Positions 9,011-17,101 of a stretch of 64,000 nucleotides of DNA are shown piece by piece. A program made the position numbers and the translations under genes. The notes below the pieces were generated by a model. The model was not told where the DNA came from. It searched no databases and saw nothing but the letters and a program-made list of their open reading frames with translations. Numbering within the stretch: the stretch's first letter is position 1; every line of letters starts with the position of its first letter. Source of the DNA: Thalassobacter stenotrophicus (GTDB lineage Bacteria > Pseudomonadota > Alphaproteobacteria > Rhodobacterales > Rhodobacteraceae); contig NZ_CYRX01000033.1 in NCBI RefSeq assembly GCF_001458315.1, positions 62,001 to 126,000 of the forward strand, given 5' to 3'.

Positions 9011-9310
9011 CTATTTCTGGTGTTCTTCGTGGTGTCGGATGACTTCCTGAATGATGAAGTTCAGGAATTTCTTGGCAAACTCGGGGTCCAGATCGGCCTC
9101 GGTCGCAAGGGCTTCGAGCCGAGCGATCTGCGTGGCCTCACGGGCCGGATCGCTGGGCGGCAGGTCGTGAGTGGCTTTGAGCCGCCCCACAGCCTGCGTG
9201 TGTTTGAACCGCTCGCCCAGCGTGTAGACGAGGATGGCATCGAGCCGGTCGATGCTGCCGCGGTGCTCTGCAAGCACTTCGGCGGCGCGGGTTACGACGT
9301 CATTAGTCAA
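9011..9310 (-). CDS. Chorismate mutase, AroQ class
   Basis: Small all-helical enzyme of 99 residues converting chorismate to prephenate for Phe/Tyr synthesis. Seen: the pattern RGSIDRLDAILVYTLGERF in helix 1 and VGRLKATHDLPPSDPAR, with the substrate-contacting Arg and Lys residues, and a C-terminal helix FLNFIIQEVIRHHEEH. The frame is open further upstream, but the homologous part begins at a TTG at 9308-9310 with AAAGG upstream. That start overlaps the stop of the acetyltransferase before it (TTGACTAA), indicating coupled translation. I choose this start; a longer protein would be unlike the family. Confidence 0.85.
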   Translation of the reverse strand: MTNDVVTRAAEVLAEHRGSIDRLDAILVYTLGERFKHTQAVGRLKATHDLPPSDPAREATQIARLEALATEADLDPEFAKKFLNFIIQEVIRHHEEHQK

Positions 9311-9908
9311 GAGCAAAGCCTTTCGGTTTGAAGGTCGGATCTGCGTAGTGTTCGATTTCCATCTCGATCCCATGGGCCAGACGCGTGTTATCCAGTTCGG
9401 CTCGGGACGGGTGGCGATAGACGACATCGTTGCCATCAACGCTTTGGGCATCTCTGTCGCGACAAGCCCCCAGACGCTCCGCCAACCGGATGCTGTCTAG
9501 GTTCTTTGGGTCCAGATAGCTAACGGCGTTTTCCCAACCAGCTTGGCGATAGAAATAGTCGCGCGCGGCATGGGTGGCTTCGAGCGCATAGCCCTTACCT
9601 GCGACTTGAGGCCAGATCATCCACGCCAATTCGGCTTGGGGCCATTTGGCGGGCTGCCAGCCACCGGCCATGCCCAAGGTGTGATCCGTCTCACGGTCAT
9701 GGATCATCCACATGCCAAAGCCGCGAATTTCCCAATGCCCGATTTCAGCAGCATAGAGCATCCAACTTTCGTAGTCGTTCAACGGCCCGCCCATGAAACG
9801 CGCGCGGTAGCTGGTGAATGTGGCTTTGAAGTTTGGGTAATCTTCAGCCTGCGGGCCGCGCAGCTCTAGGCGGCGGGTGCGCAGAACGGGGATATCACGG
9901 TGACCCAT
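9303..9908 (-). CDS. GNAT-family N-acetyltransferase (third of a tandem triplet)
   Basis: 201-residue acetyl-CoA-dependent acetyltransferase of the RimJ/RimL-like type. Seen: N-terminal strand LRTRRLELRGP, the GHWEIRGFGMWMI segment, the acetyl-CoA binding region VAGKGYALEATHAARDYFY and the C-terminal SIRLAERLGA with YRHPS. It shares these blocks in order with the two genes upstream, so the three are paralogues. The substrate cannot be read from sequence. It overlaps the chorismate mutase start by 8 bases. Confidence 0.85.
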   Translation of the reverse strand: MGHRDIPVLRTRRLELRGPQAEDYPNFKATFTSYRARFMGGPLNDYESWMLYAAEIGHWEIRGFGMWMIHDRETDHTLGMAGGWQPAKWPQAELAWMIWPQVAGKGYALEATHAARDYFYRQAGWENAVSYLDPKNLDSIRLAERLGACRDRDAQSVDGNDVVYRHPSRAELDNTRLAHGIEMEIEHYADPTFKPKGFALD

Positions 9909-9911
9909 CGA

Positions 9912-10421
9912 TTATCCTCCGACCTTGGGGTGGCGGTAGATGGTCAGTGTGCCTAGGCGCGCGTGCGTGAACGTACCCTCGGGCGTGCAGCCGAGGCGCG
10001 TGGCCACGCGGGCAGATGCATCATTGCCAATCGCCACAAGGCTGATCGCTGTGTCCCAGCCAAGCGTCTCATAGGCATAGCTGCGCGCAGCCTCAGCCGC
10101 CTCAGTCGCGTAGCCTTTGCCGGTCGCGCCCTCGAAAAGGTCCCAGCCGATTTCCGGCTCAGGCCAACCCAGGGGGGCCCATAGCCCGACGCAGCCGATA
10201 CATGTGTCGCTGCCCGTCTCGGTCACGGCCCAACGGCCAAAGCCATTCAAGGTCCAGTGCCCGATTTCGCCCGCGAGCGTACGCCAGGATTGCTCTGCGT
10301 TCATGGGGCCGCCCACAAAGGAAGAGCGGTCATCGGCATAGAACGCGGCGAACGCCTCGGCGTCTTGGGGGCCAAGCGCGCGCAGTGTCAGGCGGTCAGT
10401 GGTGAGGGTCGGTGCAATCAT
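9912..10421 (-). CDS. GNAT-family N-acetyltransferase (second of a tandem triplet)
   Basis: 169-residue paralogue of its neighbours: LTTDRLTLRA at the N-terminus, GHWTLNGFGRWAV, GWDLFEGATGKGYATEAAEA as pyrophosphate-binding loop, and a final YRHPK. The ATG at 10419-10421 overlaps the stop of the preceding acetyltransferase (ATGA), preferred over an earlier in-frame start. Likely the same substrate class as its siblings, but which amine is acetylated is unknown. Confidence 0.85.
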   Translation of the reverse strand: MIAPTLTTDRLTLRALGPQDAEAFAAFYADDRSSFVGGPMNAEQSWRTLAGEIGHWTLNGFGRWAVTETGSDTCIGCVGLWAPLGWPEPEIGWDLFEGATGKGYATEAAEAARSYAYETLGWDTAISLVAIGNDASARVATRLGCTPEGTFTHARLGTLTIYRHPKVGG

Positions 10422-10969
10422 CCGCGCGGTCCCCAATATCTGTATGTGCGATTACCGTTCAGAGTGCCCCGGTGTTTGGCACCCAACCGCTCGGCCAACG
10501 CAATGGCACGGGTGTTGCTGGCGTGGATGTAGCTGACAAGCTCGGGCAGATGCAGCGTGTCGCGTGCATGCAAAAGAGCGGCTTGGCTTGCTTCGTGCGC
10601 ATAGCCATGGCCTTCGCCTGCCTCGGTAAACATAAAGCCCAATTCGTGGGCCTCATCCCCGGGTTCGGTCCCGATCCGGACAAACCCGATGGGCACGCTA
10701 TCGGAGGTCACGGTCCAGATGCCGTGGCCGCGCAGGACCCAAGTTGCGCACATCTGGGCATAGTCGGCCCATGCCTCGGCGCGCGTCTTGGGGCCACCCA
10801 AATGCTTGCCGCGCTCAGAACAGGCGATGCTCGCGTAGACCTCAAAGTCATCAAGGTTGGGTGCGCGCACGGACAAACGCTCAGTCGTCAGGACCGGCAA
10901 CGTGGCCGAGGTGAAAAATGCCTGTTCATAGCCACGCGGGGTGACGGGGATGTGCGTCAGAACTGTCAT
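10418..10969 (-). CDS. GNAT-family N-acetyltransferase (first of a tandem triplet)
   Basis: 183-residue acetyltransferase: LTTERLSVRAP, ATWVLRGHGIWTV, GHGYAHEASQAALLHA in the acetyl-CoA loop, and AIALAERLGAK near the end. The most divergent of the three copies. ATG at 10969 is chosen over an in-frame TTG at 10981. An 85-base gap separates it from the NIPSNAP gene, so it may begin its own transcript or continue from ffh. Confidence 0.83.
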   Translation of the reverse strand: MTVLTHIPVTPRGYEQAFFTSATLPVLTTERLSVRAPNLDDFEVYASIACSERGKHLGGPKTRAEAWADYAQMCATWVLRGHGIWTVTSDSVPIGFVRIGTEPGDEAHELGFMFTEAGEGHGYAHEASQAALLHARDTLHLPELVSYIHASNTRAIALAERLGAKHRGTLNGNRTYRYWGPRG

Positions 10970-11054
10970 ACGGTGCACCAATGGCGCGGGGCAGCGTGTG
11001 CCGTTTGCCCAAGGGGCGGGCGCAAAATCAGGTTTATTGAGAGGGCTGACATAC

Positions 11055-11387
11055 TCACAGGCCGAGCGCCTCTGGGGACGCGCCGCTTAGGACAGGGCGC
11101 GTAAATGTGCGGTCATAGCGACGAATGCAGCCTGTCTCGCGGGCGTGGGCATAGGCACGCTGACATGCGGGGTCGTTAGTCATTTGGCTGCGGTAGTCTT
11201 CGTATGCTGCAAGCGACGGAAATGAGAACATAGCCCAAGCTCGGTCATTCGCACCCTCGTGAGGCAGGAAGTAGCCATGATGCGTGCCACCCATCGTGTT
11301 CACCAAATGGATCCATGCTTTTGCATAGACCTCAAAGGCGGACACCTGATCAGGATCGATCTCATATGTGATCGTGCAGGTGATCAT
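11055..11387 (-). CDS. NIPSNAP-family protein
   Basis: 110-residue dimeric alpha/beta-barrel (ferredoxin-like) protein of the NIPSNAP family, whose bacterial role is not established. Seen: the first strand ITCTITYEIDP, the helix VSAFEVYAKAWIHLV and the aromatic motif AWAMFSFPSLAAYEDYR. Its start overlaps the stop of ffh by 4 bases, so it is probably translated from the ffh message. Confidence 0.8.
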   Translation of the reverse strand: MITCTITYEIDPDQVSAFEVYAKAWIHLVNTMGGTHHGYFLPHEGANDRAWAMFSFPSLAAYEDYRSQMTNDPACQRAYAHARETGCIRRYDRTFTRPVLSGASPEALGL

Positions 11388-12874
11388 TTCTTTTTGCCAA
11401 AACCACTCAGGCCACTTGGCAATCCGCCCATACCGCCGGGCATTCCGGGCATGCCCTTCATGGCGCCCAGTTGTTTGCTGGCAGCTTCCAGCGCGGCGGG
11501 GTCCATCTGGCTGGGGTCTGGCATACCGCCACCCTTGCCCATCATGGCGGCCATGGCTTTCTTCATCATGCCGCCTTTGCCCATCTTTTTCATCATGTCC
11601 GCCATCTGGCGGTGCATCTTCAGCAACTTATTCAGCTCAGAGACCTCAAGGCCTGCACCCGCCGCGATCCGCTTTTTGCGGGACGCTTGCAGGACCGCAG
11701 GGTTGGCGCGCTCTTTCTTGGTCATCGAGTTGATCAGAGCGACCTGCCGTTTGAGGATGCCGTCATCCATCCCGGCTTTGTCCATCTGCTTGGCCATTTT
11801 GCCCATGCCGGGCATCATGCCCATGACGCCTTCCATGCCGCCCATCTTTTGCATCTGCTCCAGCTGGCCCTTCAGGTCGTTCATGTTGAACAGGCCCTTT
11901 TGGAAGCGCTTCATCATGCGCTCTTGGGCCTCGATCTCCATGGTTTCCTGCGCCTTCTCGACCAGCGCGACGATGTCGCCCATGCCAAGAATGCGGTCCG
12001 CGATGCGCGAAGGCTCAAAGGTTTCGATGGCGTCCATCTTTTCGCCAAGACCGACGAAACGGATGGGCTTGCCGGTGATGGCCCGCATAGAGAGGGCCGC
12101 GCCGCCGCGACCGTCACCGTCCATCCGGGTCAGAACAACACCGGTAATCCCGATTTGGCCGTCGAAGTTTTCGGCCGTGTGGACCGCGTCTTGACCGGTC
12201 AGGCCATCAACCACGAGTAGCGTTTCACGTGGGTTCGCCACGTCGCGGACAGCTTCAACCTCAGCCATAAGCTGTTCGTCGATCGACAGGCGCCCGGCGG
12301 TGTCGAGCATATAGACATCAAACCCACCCAAGGTGGCCTGCTGCTTGGCGCGCTTTGCGATTTGAACGGGGGTCTCGCCCTTGACGATGGGCAGGGTCTG
12401 AACGCCGATCTGGGTGCCAAGGATCGCCAGCTGTTCCATTGCGGCGGGACGGTTTACGTCGAGCGATGCCATCAGCACGCGCTTGCCCTCACGCTCGGTC
12501 AGGCGCTTGGCCAGCTTTGCGGTGGTGGTGGTCTTACCCGAACCCTGTAGGCCGACCATCAGGATCGGCGCGGGCGGGTTGTCGATCTTTAGCTCGCCAG
12601 GGTCCCCTTCGCCCGAGAGCGTGTTGATCAGCTCATCGTGGACGATCTTGATGACCTGCTGGCCGGGGGTCACGGATTTGGTGACGGCGGCGCCGGTGGC
12701 CTTGGCCGTCACGGCTTTGACGAAATCGCGCGCGACGGGTAGCGAAACGTCGGCCTCTAGCAGGGCGACACGGACCTCACGCATGGCGGTGCGGACGTCA
12801 TCCTCTGAGAGCGCGCCTTGTTTGGTAAGACGGTCAAAGACACCGGACAGGCGTTCAGAGAGGTTTTCAAACAT
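11384..12874 (-). CDS. ffh: Signal recognition particle protein Ffh
   Basis: 496-residue SRP54 GTPase that binds 4.5S RNA and signal peptides and docks with FtsY. Seen: N-domain helices from residue 1, G1 loop GLQGSGKTT at 108-116, DTAGR at 191-195, and a G4-region reading TRMDGDGRGG where E. coli has Lys in place of the first Arg. The C-terminal M domain is Met-rich with the RNA-binding segment around SRKKRIAAGAG. The frame is open to 13054, but homology begins at ATG 12874. It is followed by an overlapping NIPSNAP gene and preceded by a structured non-coding region. Confidence 0.97.
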   Translation of the reverse strand: MFENLSERLSGVFDRLTKQGALSEDDVRTAMREVRVALLEADVSLPVARDFVKAVTAKATGAAVTKSVTPGQQVIKIVHDELINTLSGEGDPGELKIDNPPAPILMVGLQGSGKTTTTAKLAKRLTEREGKRVLMASLDVNRPAAMEQLAILGTQIGVQTLPIVKGETPVQIAKRAKQQATLGGFDVYMLDTAGRLSIDEQLMAEVEAVRDVANPRETLLVVDGLTGQDAVHTAENFDGQIGITGVVLTRMDGDGRGGAALSMRAITGKPIRFVGLGEKMDAIETFEPSRIADRILGMGDIVALVEKAQETMEIEAQERMMKRFQKGLFNMNDLKGQLEQMQKMGGMEGVMGMMPGMGKMAKQMDKAGMDDGILKRQVALINSMTKKERANPAVLQASRKKRIAAGAGLEVSELNKLLKMHRQMADMMKKMGKGGMMKKAMAAMMGKGGGMPDPSQMDPAALEAASKQLGAMKGMPGMPGGMGGLPSGLSGFGKKK

Positions 12875-12943
12875 GCCCACAGGCCCCTTATTCTCGATCA
12901 ATTGCCCCAAACATATGGAGCCGCAGCGCAATACACAAACGCC

Positions 12944-13075
12944 CCCACGGGCGTAACACGCTGGTGGAGGGCGATCCTTGGCACATAGCCGCAGGACCGG
13001 AAGGCAAGCTTCCGGGTATGGGTGGCGTGTACGCCGCGCGAGGGTGGGAGTCAACCAAAGGTGCGGGACCTGGTT
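12944..13075. ncRNA. Hairpin-rich non-coding segment between csp and ffh
   Basis: The 305-base gap between ffh and the cold-shock gene has no credible CDS. It contains consecutive inverted repeats: 12945-12948/12964-12967 enclosing 12951-12954/12958-12961; 12997-13003 with 13009-13015 (7 pairs, 5-base loop); 13024-13027 with 13032-13035 (tetraloop TGTA); 13053-13056 plus 13059-13062 with 13068-13075; and a long-range pairing of 12976-12981 with 13055-13061. Read on the minus strand it would be the ffh leader. Read on the plus strand it would be a separate RNA of about 150-200 bases ending at the hairpin at 13128-13157. I could not match it to 4.5S, 6S, RNase P or tmRNA from memory. Strand and identity are unresolved. 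Confidence 0.45.
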
Positions 13076-13127
13076 AAGTGCGTGGCCTTCGGAGCGTATA
13101 TTTTGTGGACCCTCTGGCCCAGAATCA

Positions 13128-13157
13128 AAAAGGGCGCCTCGGTTGAGACGCCCTTTT
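13128..13157. terminator. Bidirectional terminator downstream of the cold-shock gene
   Basis: Arms 13128-13140 and 13145-13157 pair over 13 positions with one C/A mismatch around the loop GGTT. The arms end in A4 and T4, and five A's precede the stem on the plus strand, giving T5 on the minus strand. It ends the csp transcript and would also stop a plus-strand RNA from the ffh-csp gap. Confidence 0.82.
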
Positions 13158-13179
13158 CCATCCGCAGCGAAAGAATCGC

Positions 13180-13386
13180 TTAGACGATTTCGATGTTAAC
13201 CGCGCTCTCGCGGCCATCACGGCCAGCTTCAAGCTCAAAGGTAACTTTTGTGTTGTCTGGCAGTTCGCGCAGGCCGGAACGCTCAAGAGCGGAGATGTGA
13301 ACGAATACGTCCTTGCCGCCATTTTCAGGAGCGATAAAGCCGAAGCCTTTGGTTGTGTTGAACCATTTTACGGTGCCGTTGGCCAT
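13180..13386 (-). CDS. Cold-shock domain protein, CspA family
   Basis: 68-residue single cold-shock domain, an RNA chaperone. Both RNA-binding motifs are present: KGFGFIAP (RNP1, about residues 13-20) and DVFVHIS (RNP2, about 26-32). Monocistronic: a terminator follows at 13128-13157 and a leader with a hairpin precedes it. Whether it is cold-induced cannot be told from sequence. Confidence 0.95.
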   Translation of the reverse strand: MANGTVKWFNTTKGFGFIAPENGGKDVFVHISALERSGLRELPDNTKVTFELEAGRDGRESAVNIEIV

Positions 13387-13407
13387 TCCGTGTCTTCCTT
13401 ATATCAT

Positions 13408-13429
13408 GTTGCCCGCATAAGGCGGCAAC
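13408..13429 (-). promoter_or_regulatory. Hairpin in the leader of the cold-shock gene
   Basis: On the minus strand the leader forms a stem with arms 13408-13416 and 13422-13429 (one bulged base, loop CTTAT), ending about 10 bases before the ribosome binding site TAAGGAAG. Leaders of csp mRNAs are often structured and temperature-responsive; that role here is only an inference. Confidence 0.4.
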
Positions 13430-13663
13430 CCGGCTGTGTATGCACAAGATCGAATGCGCTGTAGCCGATAGACTGGAGACAGGGTCGATAGAGATAACGT
13501 AGCCCCTACCGCATGACAGGTTGACGCGGAGGCGTAAAGTGGTTTCGTGAATCTTTACCCGGCGTGCTTAATACTTCGGCAAAATTCCGCGGCGATTACC
13601 GTTGTTTCCTGCGTAAATGAACGCAATAGTCGTTTTTGTGTGAACTGTGTGGAGGGTAGCACA

Positions 13664-14548
13664 ATGGCGTTTAACGATTGGGACGAGGTGCGTACCGCAT
13701 TTCAGGTGGCCCGCAAGGGTACCGTGAGTGGGGCGGCTCAGGTGCTGGGCGTGCACCATGCGACCGTCATCCGCCACATTGATAGTCTTGAGGAAAAGCT
13801 GGGTGCCAAGCTGTTTCAGCGCCATGCGCGCGGCTACACCCCGACTGAGGCAGGTGCCGACCTGTTGAACGTTGCCCAAAGTACCGATGATCAGTTGAAC
13901 CAATTGGCCAGTCGTATCCGTGGACGCGGCGATCAGGTCACCGGGGATTTGGTAATCACATCGCTTGCCGTTCTTGCGCCGCTTGTTTCACCCGCGCTGG
14001 CGGCATTTCAGGATGAGCACCCCGAGGTCACAATCAAGTTCCTGACGGATGAGCGGTTGTTCCGGCTCGAATACGGGGAGGCCCATGTCGCGATTCGTGC
14101 AGGCAACCCACCCGATCAGCCCGACAATGTGGTGCAGAACTTTTACACGCAGCAGTTCGGTCTTTATGCCTCCAAAGAATATGTCGCGCGCTACGGTAAA
14201 CCGACGAGCTTTGAGAACTTGGCCCACCACAAATTCATTGGCAGTGCCGATGAAACGCCGCGCGCTCCGTTCTTTGTGTGGCTGCATGATAATGTGCCCG
14301 CTGAAAACATTACATATAAGGTGAACCAGATCACAGCCATGCGCCCAGCGATTGAAGCGGGGCTGGGGATTGGCTTTGCTGGTGTATGGGACCGGAATGA
14401 GGCGGACGGCCTTGTCCAAGTCTTTGCGCCGATCCCTGAGTGGGAATCAAAGTTGTGGCTGGTGACGCACGTGGACTTGCACCGGACGCCAAAGGTGCAG
14501 ACGTTCGTTCGCTTTCTCAAAGATTACGCCAAGTCCTGGCCGGCCTAA
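13664..14548 (+). CDS. LysR-family transcriptional regulator
   Basis: 294-residue LTTR. N-terminal winged helix: TAFQVARKGTVSGAAQVLGV (helix-turn-helix) then HATVIRHIDSLEEKLGAKLF. The C-terminal part is a periplasmic-binding-like effector domain, beginning about residue 90 (LVITSLAVLAPLV). ATG at 13664 has GGAGGG 8 bases upstream; the frame is open further up but homology starts here. Its stop overlaps that of the convergent ArsR gene by 4 bases. LTTRs usually control a neighbour, but none is obvious here, so the target is unknown. Confidence 0.88.
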   Translation: MAFNDWDEVRTAFQVARKGTVSGAAQVLGVHHATVIRHIDSLEEKLGAKLFQRHARGYTPTEAGADLLNVAQSTDDQLNQLASRIRGRGDQVTGDLVITSLAVLAPLVSPALAAFQDEHPEVTIKFLTDERLFRLEYGEAHVAIRAGNPPDQPDNVVQNFYTQQFGLYASKEYVARYGKPTSFENLAHHKFIGSADETPRAPFFVWLHDNVPAENITYKVNQITAMRPAIEAGLGIGFAGVWDRNEADGLVQVFAPIPEWESKLWLVTHVDLHRTPKVQTFVRFLKDYAKSWPA

Positions 14549-14874
14549 TCCGCGTCGGGCAGCTCAGTCTGCAAGAAACGCTCAAACGCGTCTAGGTTCA
14601 CGGCTTCGAACTGGCCAAAACTTTGCATCCATACGGACGCATCGCGCAGGGCCTCTGGCTCTAACTTACACCATTTGACCCGACCGCGTTTCTCCTGCGT
14701 GATCAGGCCTGCGCGGGTCAGGATCATCAGATGCTTGGATACCGCAGCCAGCGACATTTCGAACGGTTCGGCCACGTCCGTCACGGCCATGTCGTCCTCT
14801 AACAGCATCGCAAGGATTGCGCGGCGTGTGGGGTCCGAGAGGGCCGAAAATATCGTGTCGAGAGCATCACTCAT
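14545..14874 (-). CDS. ArsR-family transcriptional regulator (metal-site residues not evident)
   Basis: 109-residue winged-helix repressor. Seen: FSALSDPTRRAILAML (helix 1-2), VTDVAEPFEMSLAAVSKHL as the recognition helix-turn-helix, and the wing GLITQEKRGRVKWCKL. No CxC pair in helix 3 or other obvious metal-binding set is present, so this looks like the non-metal SdpR/YgaV-type branch often paired with SRPBCC or other enzymes; no such partner is adjacent. ATG at 14874 follows the homology. Confidence 0.85.
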   Translation of the reverse strand: MSDALDTIFSALSDPTRRAILAMLLEDDMAVTDVAEPFEMSLAAVSKHLMILTRAGLITQEKRGRVKWCKLEPEALRDASVWMQSFGQFEAVNLDAFERFLQTELPDAD

Positions 14875-15033
14875 ACACTCTCCCTGCCAGCAGCGCGGGG
14901 CGTAAGCAATGTCCAATCACGCGATTATCAACCAGACCGTTGAATATGCCGCAGCCGATATTGAGGGTGCGACAGGATGGTCATTTTGAGCAAAACGCTA
15001 TTATATCAGTGACTTAATGATTTCGTATGTGCG

Positions 15034-15061
15034 TTGACTCTCTCGTCGCCTCTGATAGCTT
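15034..15061 (+). promoter_or_regulatory. Putative sigma-70 promoter of the F0 ATP synthase operon
   Basis: TTGACT at 15034-15039 and TAGCTT at 15056-15061 with a 16-base spacer; transcription would start about 22 bases before the atpI ATG at 15091. The -10 is a weak match, so this is a plausible rather than firm call. Confidence 0.45.
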
Positions 15062-15090
15062 CCGCTCAATCTTCTGGGGGGTTGGTGCGC

Positions 15091-15426
15091 ATGTCCGAAG
15101 GACCTGATCCAAACCGACTGGCTGAACTTGAGGCGCGCATCAAAGCCGCCAAGGGTGACGCAGGCGCCGATCACATGGAAGAGCACTATTCGCAGGCGCA
15201 ACACGCATGGCGGATGGTGACGGAGCTGGTCGCGGGTCTCGGGATTGGTTTCGGAATAGGATACGGGCTCGATGCGCTGATGGGGACAGCCCCATTGATG
15301 ATGTTGATCTTCACCATTCTAGGCCTTGTGGCCGGTGTAAAGGTGATGATCAAAACGGCGCAAGAGCTTCAGGATGAAAACATGGCGCGGTCTTCGGACG
15401 CGCAGGATGAGAGCGAAGGGAAGTAG
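15091..15426 (+). CDS. atpI: ATP synthase assembly protein, AtpI/AtpZ type
   Basis: 111-residue protein at the head of the F0 operon. AtpI-type proteins help assemble the c-ring. Seen: a charged N-terminus ([13 protein letters not shown]), then two membrane spans, one Gly-rich ([15 protein letters not shown]) and one about residues 70-90 ([15 protein letters not shown]), and a polar tail. Overall pattern is that of the alphaproteobacterial AtpZ/AtpI family. atpB starts 2 bases after its stop. Confidence 0.85.
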   Translation: MSEGPDPNRLAELEARIKAAKGDAGADHMEEHYSQAQHAWRMVTELVAGLGIGFGIGYGLDALMGTAPLMMLIFTILGLVAGVKVMIKTAQELQDENMARSSDAQDESEGK

Positions 15427-15428
15427 TC

Positions 15429-16187
15429 TTGGCAGACGCAACTGACAGCGGAGTCGCATTCGACTTCAAACCGATGGATCAGTTTATCGTCAAGCCGCTC
15501 GGCGGGTCGGCAGGTGATCCTGTGAGCATGCTGACGATCACCAACGCAACGCTGTGGCTTGGTATTTCGGTTCTTGCGATCATCGCTCTGTTCGTTTTGG
15601 GCACCAGAGGCCGGGCGATCATCCCGTCGCGGACACAATCCGTCGCGGAGCTTGCCTACGGTTTCGTGTACAAGATGATTGAGGACGTCACCGGTAAAGA
15701 CGCCGTCAAATACTTCCCCTACATCTTCACGCTGTTTGTGTTCATTTTGTTCTCGAACTTCCTCGCACTGATCCCGATGTCGTTCTCGCCCACGTCGCAG
15801 ATCGCCGTCACCGCGGTGCTTGGTTTTTCGGTGTTCTTCGTCATCACGGCGATTGGCTTCATCAAAAACGGCGTCAGCTTCCTGAGCCTGTTCTGGGTAT
15901 CGTCGGCGCCACTCGCGCTGCGCCCGGTCTTGGCTTTGATCGAAGTGATCTCTTACTTCGTGCGGCCTGTTAGCCACTCTGTCCGTTTGGCAGGCAACGT
16001 ACTTGCCGGGCACGCAGTTCTAAAGGTGTTCGCAACCTTTGCGGCGTCTGTTCTGGTCGCACCAGTGGCGATCCTCGGCGTGGTTGGCATCTTCGCACTC
16101 GAAATTCTCGTGTCAGCGATCCAAGCCTACGTCTTCACTATTCTGACGTGCGTGTACCTCAAGGACGCACTTCACCCGCATCACTAA
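15429..16187 (+). CDS. atpB: ATP synthase F0 subunit a
   Basis: 252-residue membrane subunit forming the proton half-channels against the c-ring. The essential Arg lies in VRLAGN (Arg186), and the C-terminal helices around [15 protein letters not shown] fit the family. It begins with TTG at 15429, preceded by GAAGGGAAG; no ATG gives a full-length product. A perfect short hairpin (16195-16212) follows the stop before atpE. Confidence 0.95.
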   Translation: MADATDSGVAFDFKPMDQFIVKPLGGSAGDPVSMLTITNATLWLGISVLAIIALFVLGTRGRAIIPSRTQSVAELAYGFVYKMIEDVTGKDAVKYFPYIFTLFVFILFSNFLALIPMSFSPTSQIAVTAVLGFSVFFVITAIGFIKNGVSFLSLFWVSSAPLALRPVLALIEVISYFVRPVSHSVRLAGNVLAGHAVLKVFATFAASVLVAPVAILGVVGIFALEILVSAIQAYVFTILTCVYLKDALHPHH

Positions 16188-16194
16188 GAACGTT

Positions 16195-16212
16195 CAGCAG
16201 GAAATCCTGCTG
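16195..16212 (+). other. Intercistronic hairpin between atpB and atpE
   Basis: CAGCAGG (16195-16201) pairs perfectly with CCTGCTG (16206-16212) around a 4-base loop. No T-run follows, so it is more likely an RNA processing or stability element than a terminator. Confidence 0.45.
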
Positions 16213-16249
16213 CGCATACGACTAACTTCCAATCGTAAGGAGAATACTC

Positions 16250-16474
16250 ATGGAAGGTGAACTCGCACACATCGGCGCAGGTATTGCTGCACTCGGTACT
16301 GGTCTGGCTGCAATCGGTGTTGGCAACGTTGCTGGCAACTTCTTGGCCGGCGCACTGCGCAACCCATCTGCTGCTGGCGGTCAAACTGCCACGCTCTTCA
16401 TCGGCATCGCTTTCGCAGAAGCACTGGGGATCTTCTCGTTCCTCGTCGCTCTGCTTCTGATGTTCGCCGTCTAA
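16250..16474 (+). CDS. atpE: ATP synthase F0 subunit c
   Basis: 74-residue hairpin of two membrane helices forming the rotor ring. Helix 1 is Gly/Ala-rich, the polar loop reads RNPSA (about 37-41), and the ion-carrying acid is Glu57 in IAFAEALG. The residues around it fit a proton rather than sodium type, but this is inference. A good AAGGAG site lies before the ATG. Flanked by hairpins on both sides. Confidence 0.96.
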   Translation: MEGELAHIGAGIAALGTGLAAIGVGNVAGNFLAGALRNPSAAGGQTATLFIGIAFAEALGIFSFLVALLLMFAV

Positions 16475-16496
16475 GCACTTCAGGTATCCTTACGCG

Positions 16497-16522
16497 CGGT
16501 GGGGCATTTGTTTGCCCCACCG
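16497..16522 (+). other. Strong hairpin between atpE and the b' gene
   Basis: Perfect 10-base inverted repeat (16497-16506 with 16513-16522) and a 6-base loop. No T-run follows. Its place directly after the c-subunit gene suggests protection of the atpE message from 3' decay, which would help give many c subunits per complex. That role is inferred. Confidence 0.6.
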
Positions 16523-16551
16523 TTGACAGAGGTTTCCCCTAGGAGAGCCCA

Positions 16552-17097
16552 ATGGCAACCGAGACCACTACATCCACAAGCGCTTGCGTGGACGCCTCCG
16601 GCGGCGCAATCGGGATGCCCCAACTGTGCCCAGATTGGTTCACAAACCAGATTTTTTGGTTGGTGATTGCCCTTCTGGCTATCTTCTTCGTGCTGTCGAA
16701 GATCGCTCTGCCCCGCATCGCTGCGGTTTTGGCCGAACGCTCGGGCACGATTTCAAATGATTTGGCATCCGCCGAAGACCTGAAGCGCAAAGCTGTTGAG
16801 GCTGAAGAAGCCTACAATAAGGCTCTGGCTGACGCCCGTGCCGAAGCGCAGAGCATCGCCGCCCAAACCCGTGCCGAGATCAAGGCCGATTTGGATGATG
16901 CCATCGCTAAGGCCGACGCTGAGATTGCCGCCAAAGCTGCCGAAGGTGAGGCAAAGATCGCCGAGATCCGCGCCGGAGCCATGGAAAGCGTATCTGAGGT
17001 GGCCAAAGACGTCGCGGCAGAGATCGTGACAGCTCTTGGCCAGACAGCAGATGCAAAGACCGTCGGCGATGCCGTCGCGGCCCGGCTGAAGGGATAA
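16552..17097 (+). CDS. ATP synthase F0 subunit b'
   Basis: 181-residue peripheral stalk subunit. Alphaproteobacteria and other photosynthetic-lineage bacteria use a b/b' heterodimer. Seen: a 30-residue polar N-terminus, one membrane helix ([19 protein letters not shown]), then a long coiled coil of Ala, Glu, Lys and Arg to the end. The order c-b'-b and the longer N-terminus identify it as b'. Confidence 0.92.
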   Translation: MATETTTSTSACVDASGGAIGMPQLCPDWFTNQIFWLVIALLAIFFVLSKIALPRIAAVLAERSGTISNDLASAEDLKRKAVEAEEAYNKALADARAEAQSIAAQTRAEIKADLDDAIAKADAEIAAKAAEGEAKIAEIRAGAMESVSEVAKDVAAEIVTALGQTADAKTVGDAVAARLKG

Positions 17098-17101
17098 GAC
17101 C

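Noticed and set aside
12875-13054. N-terminal extension of ffh of 60 residues in the same frame
   Set aside because: It lies over the structured non-coding segment and shows no homology; the family N-terminus begins at ATG 12874.
12960-13090. 4.5S SRP RNA adjacent to ffh
   Set aside because: CCGGAAGG is present, but the flanking symmetric-loop residues and base pairing of the SRP apical domain are not, so I did not name it.
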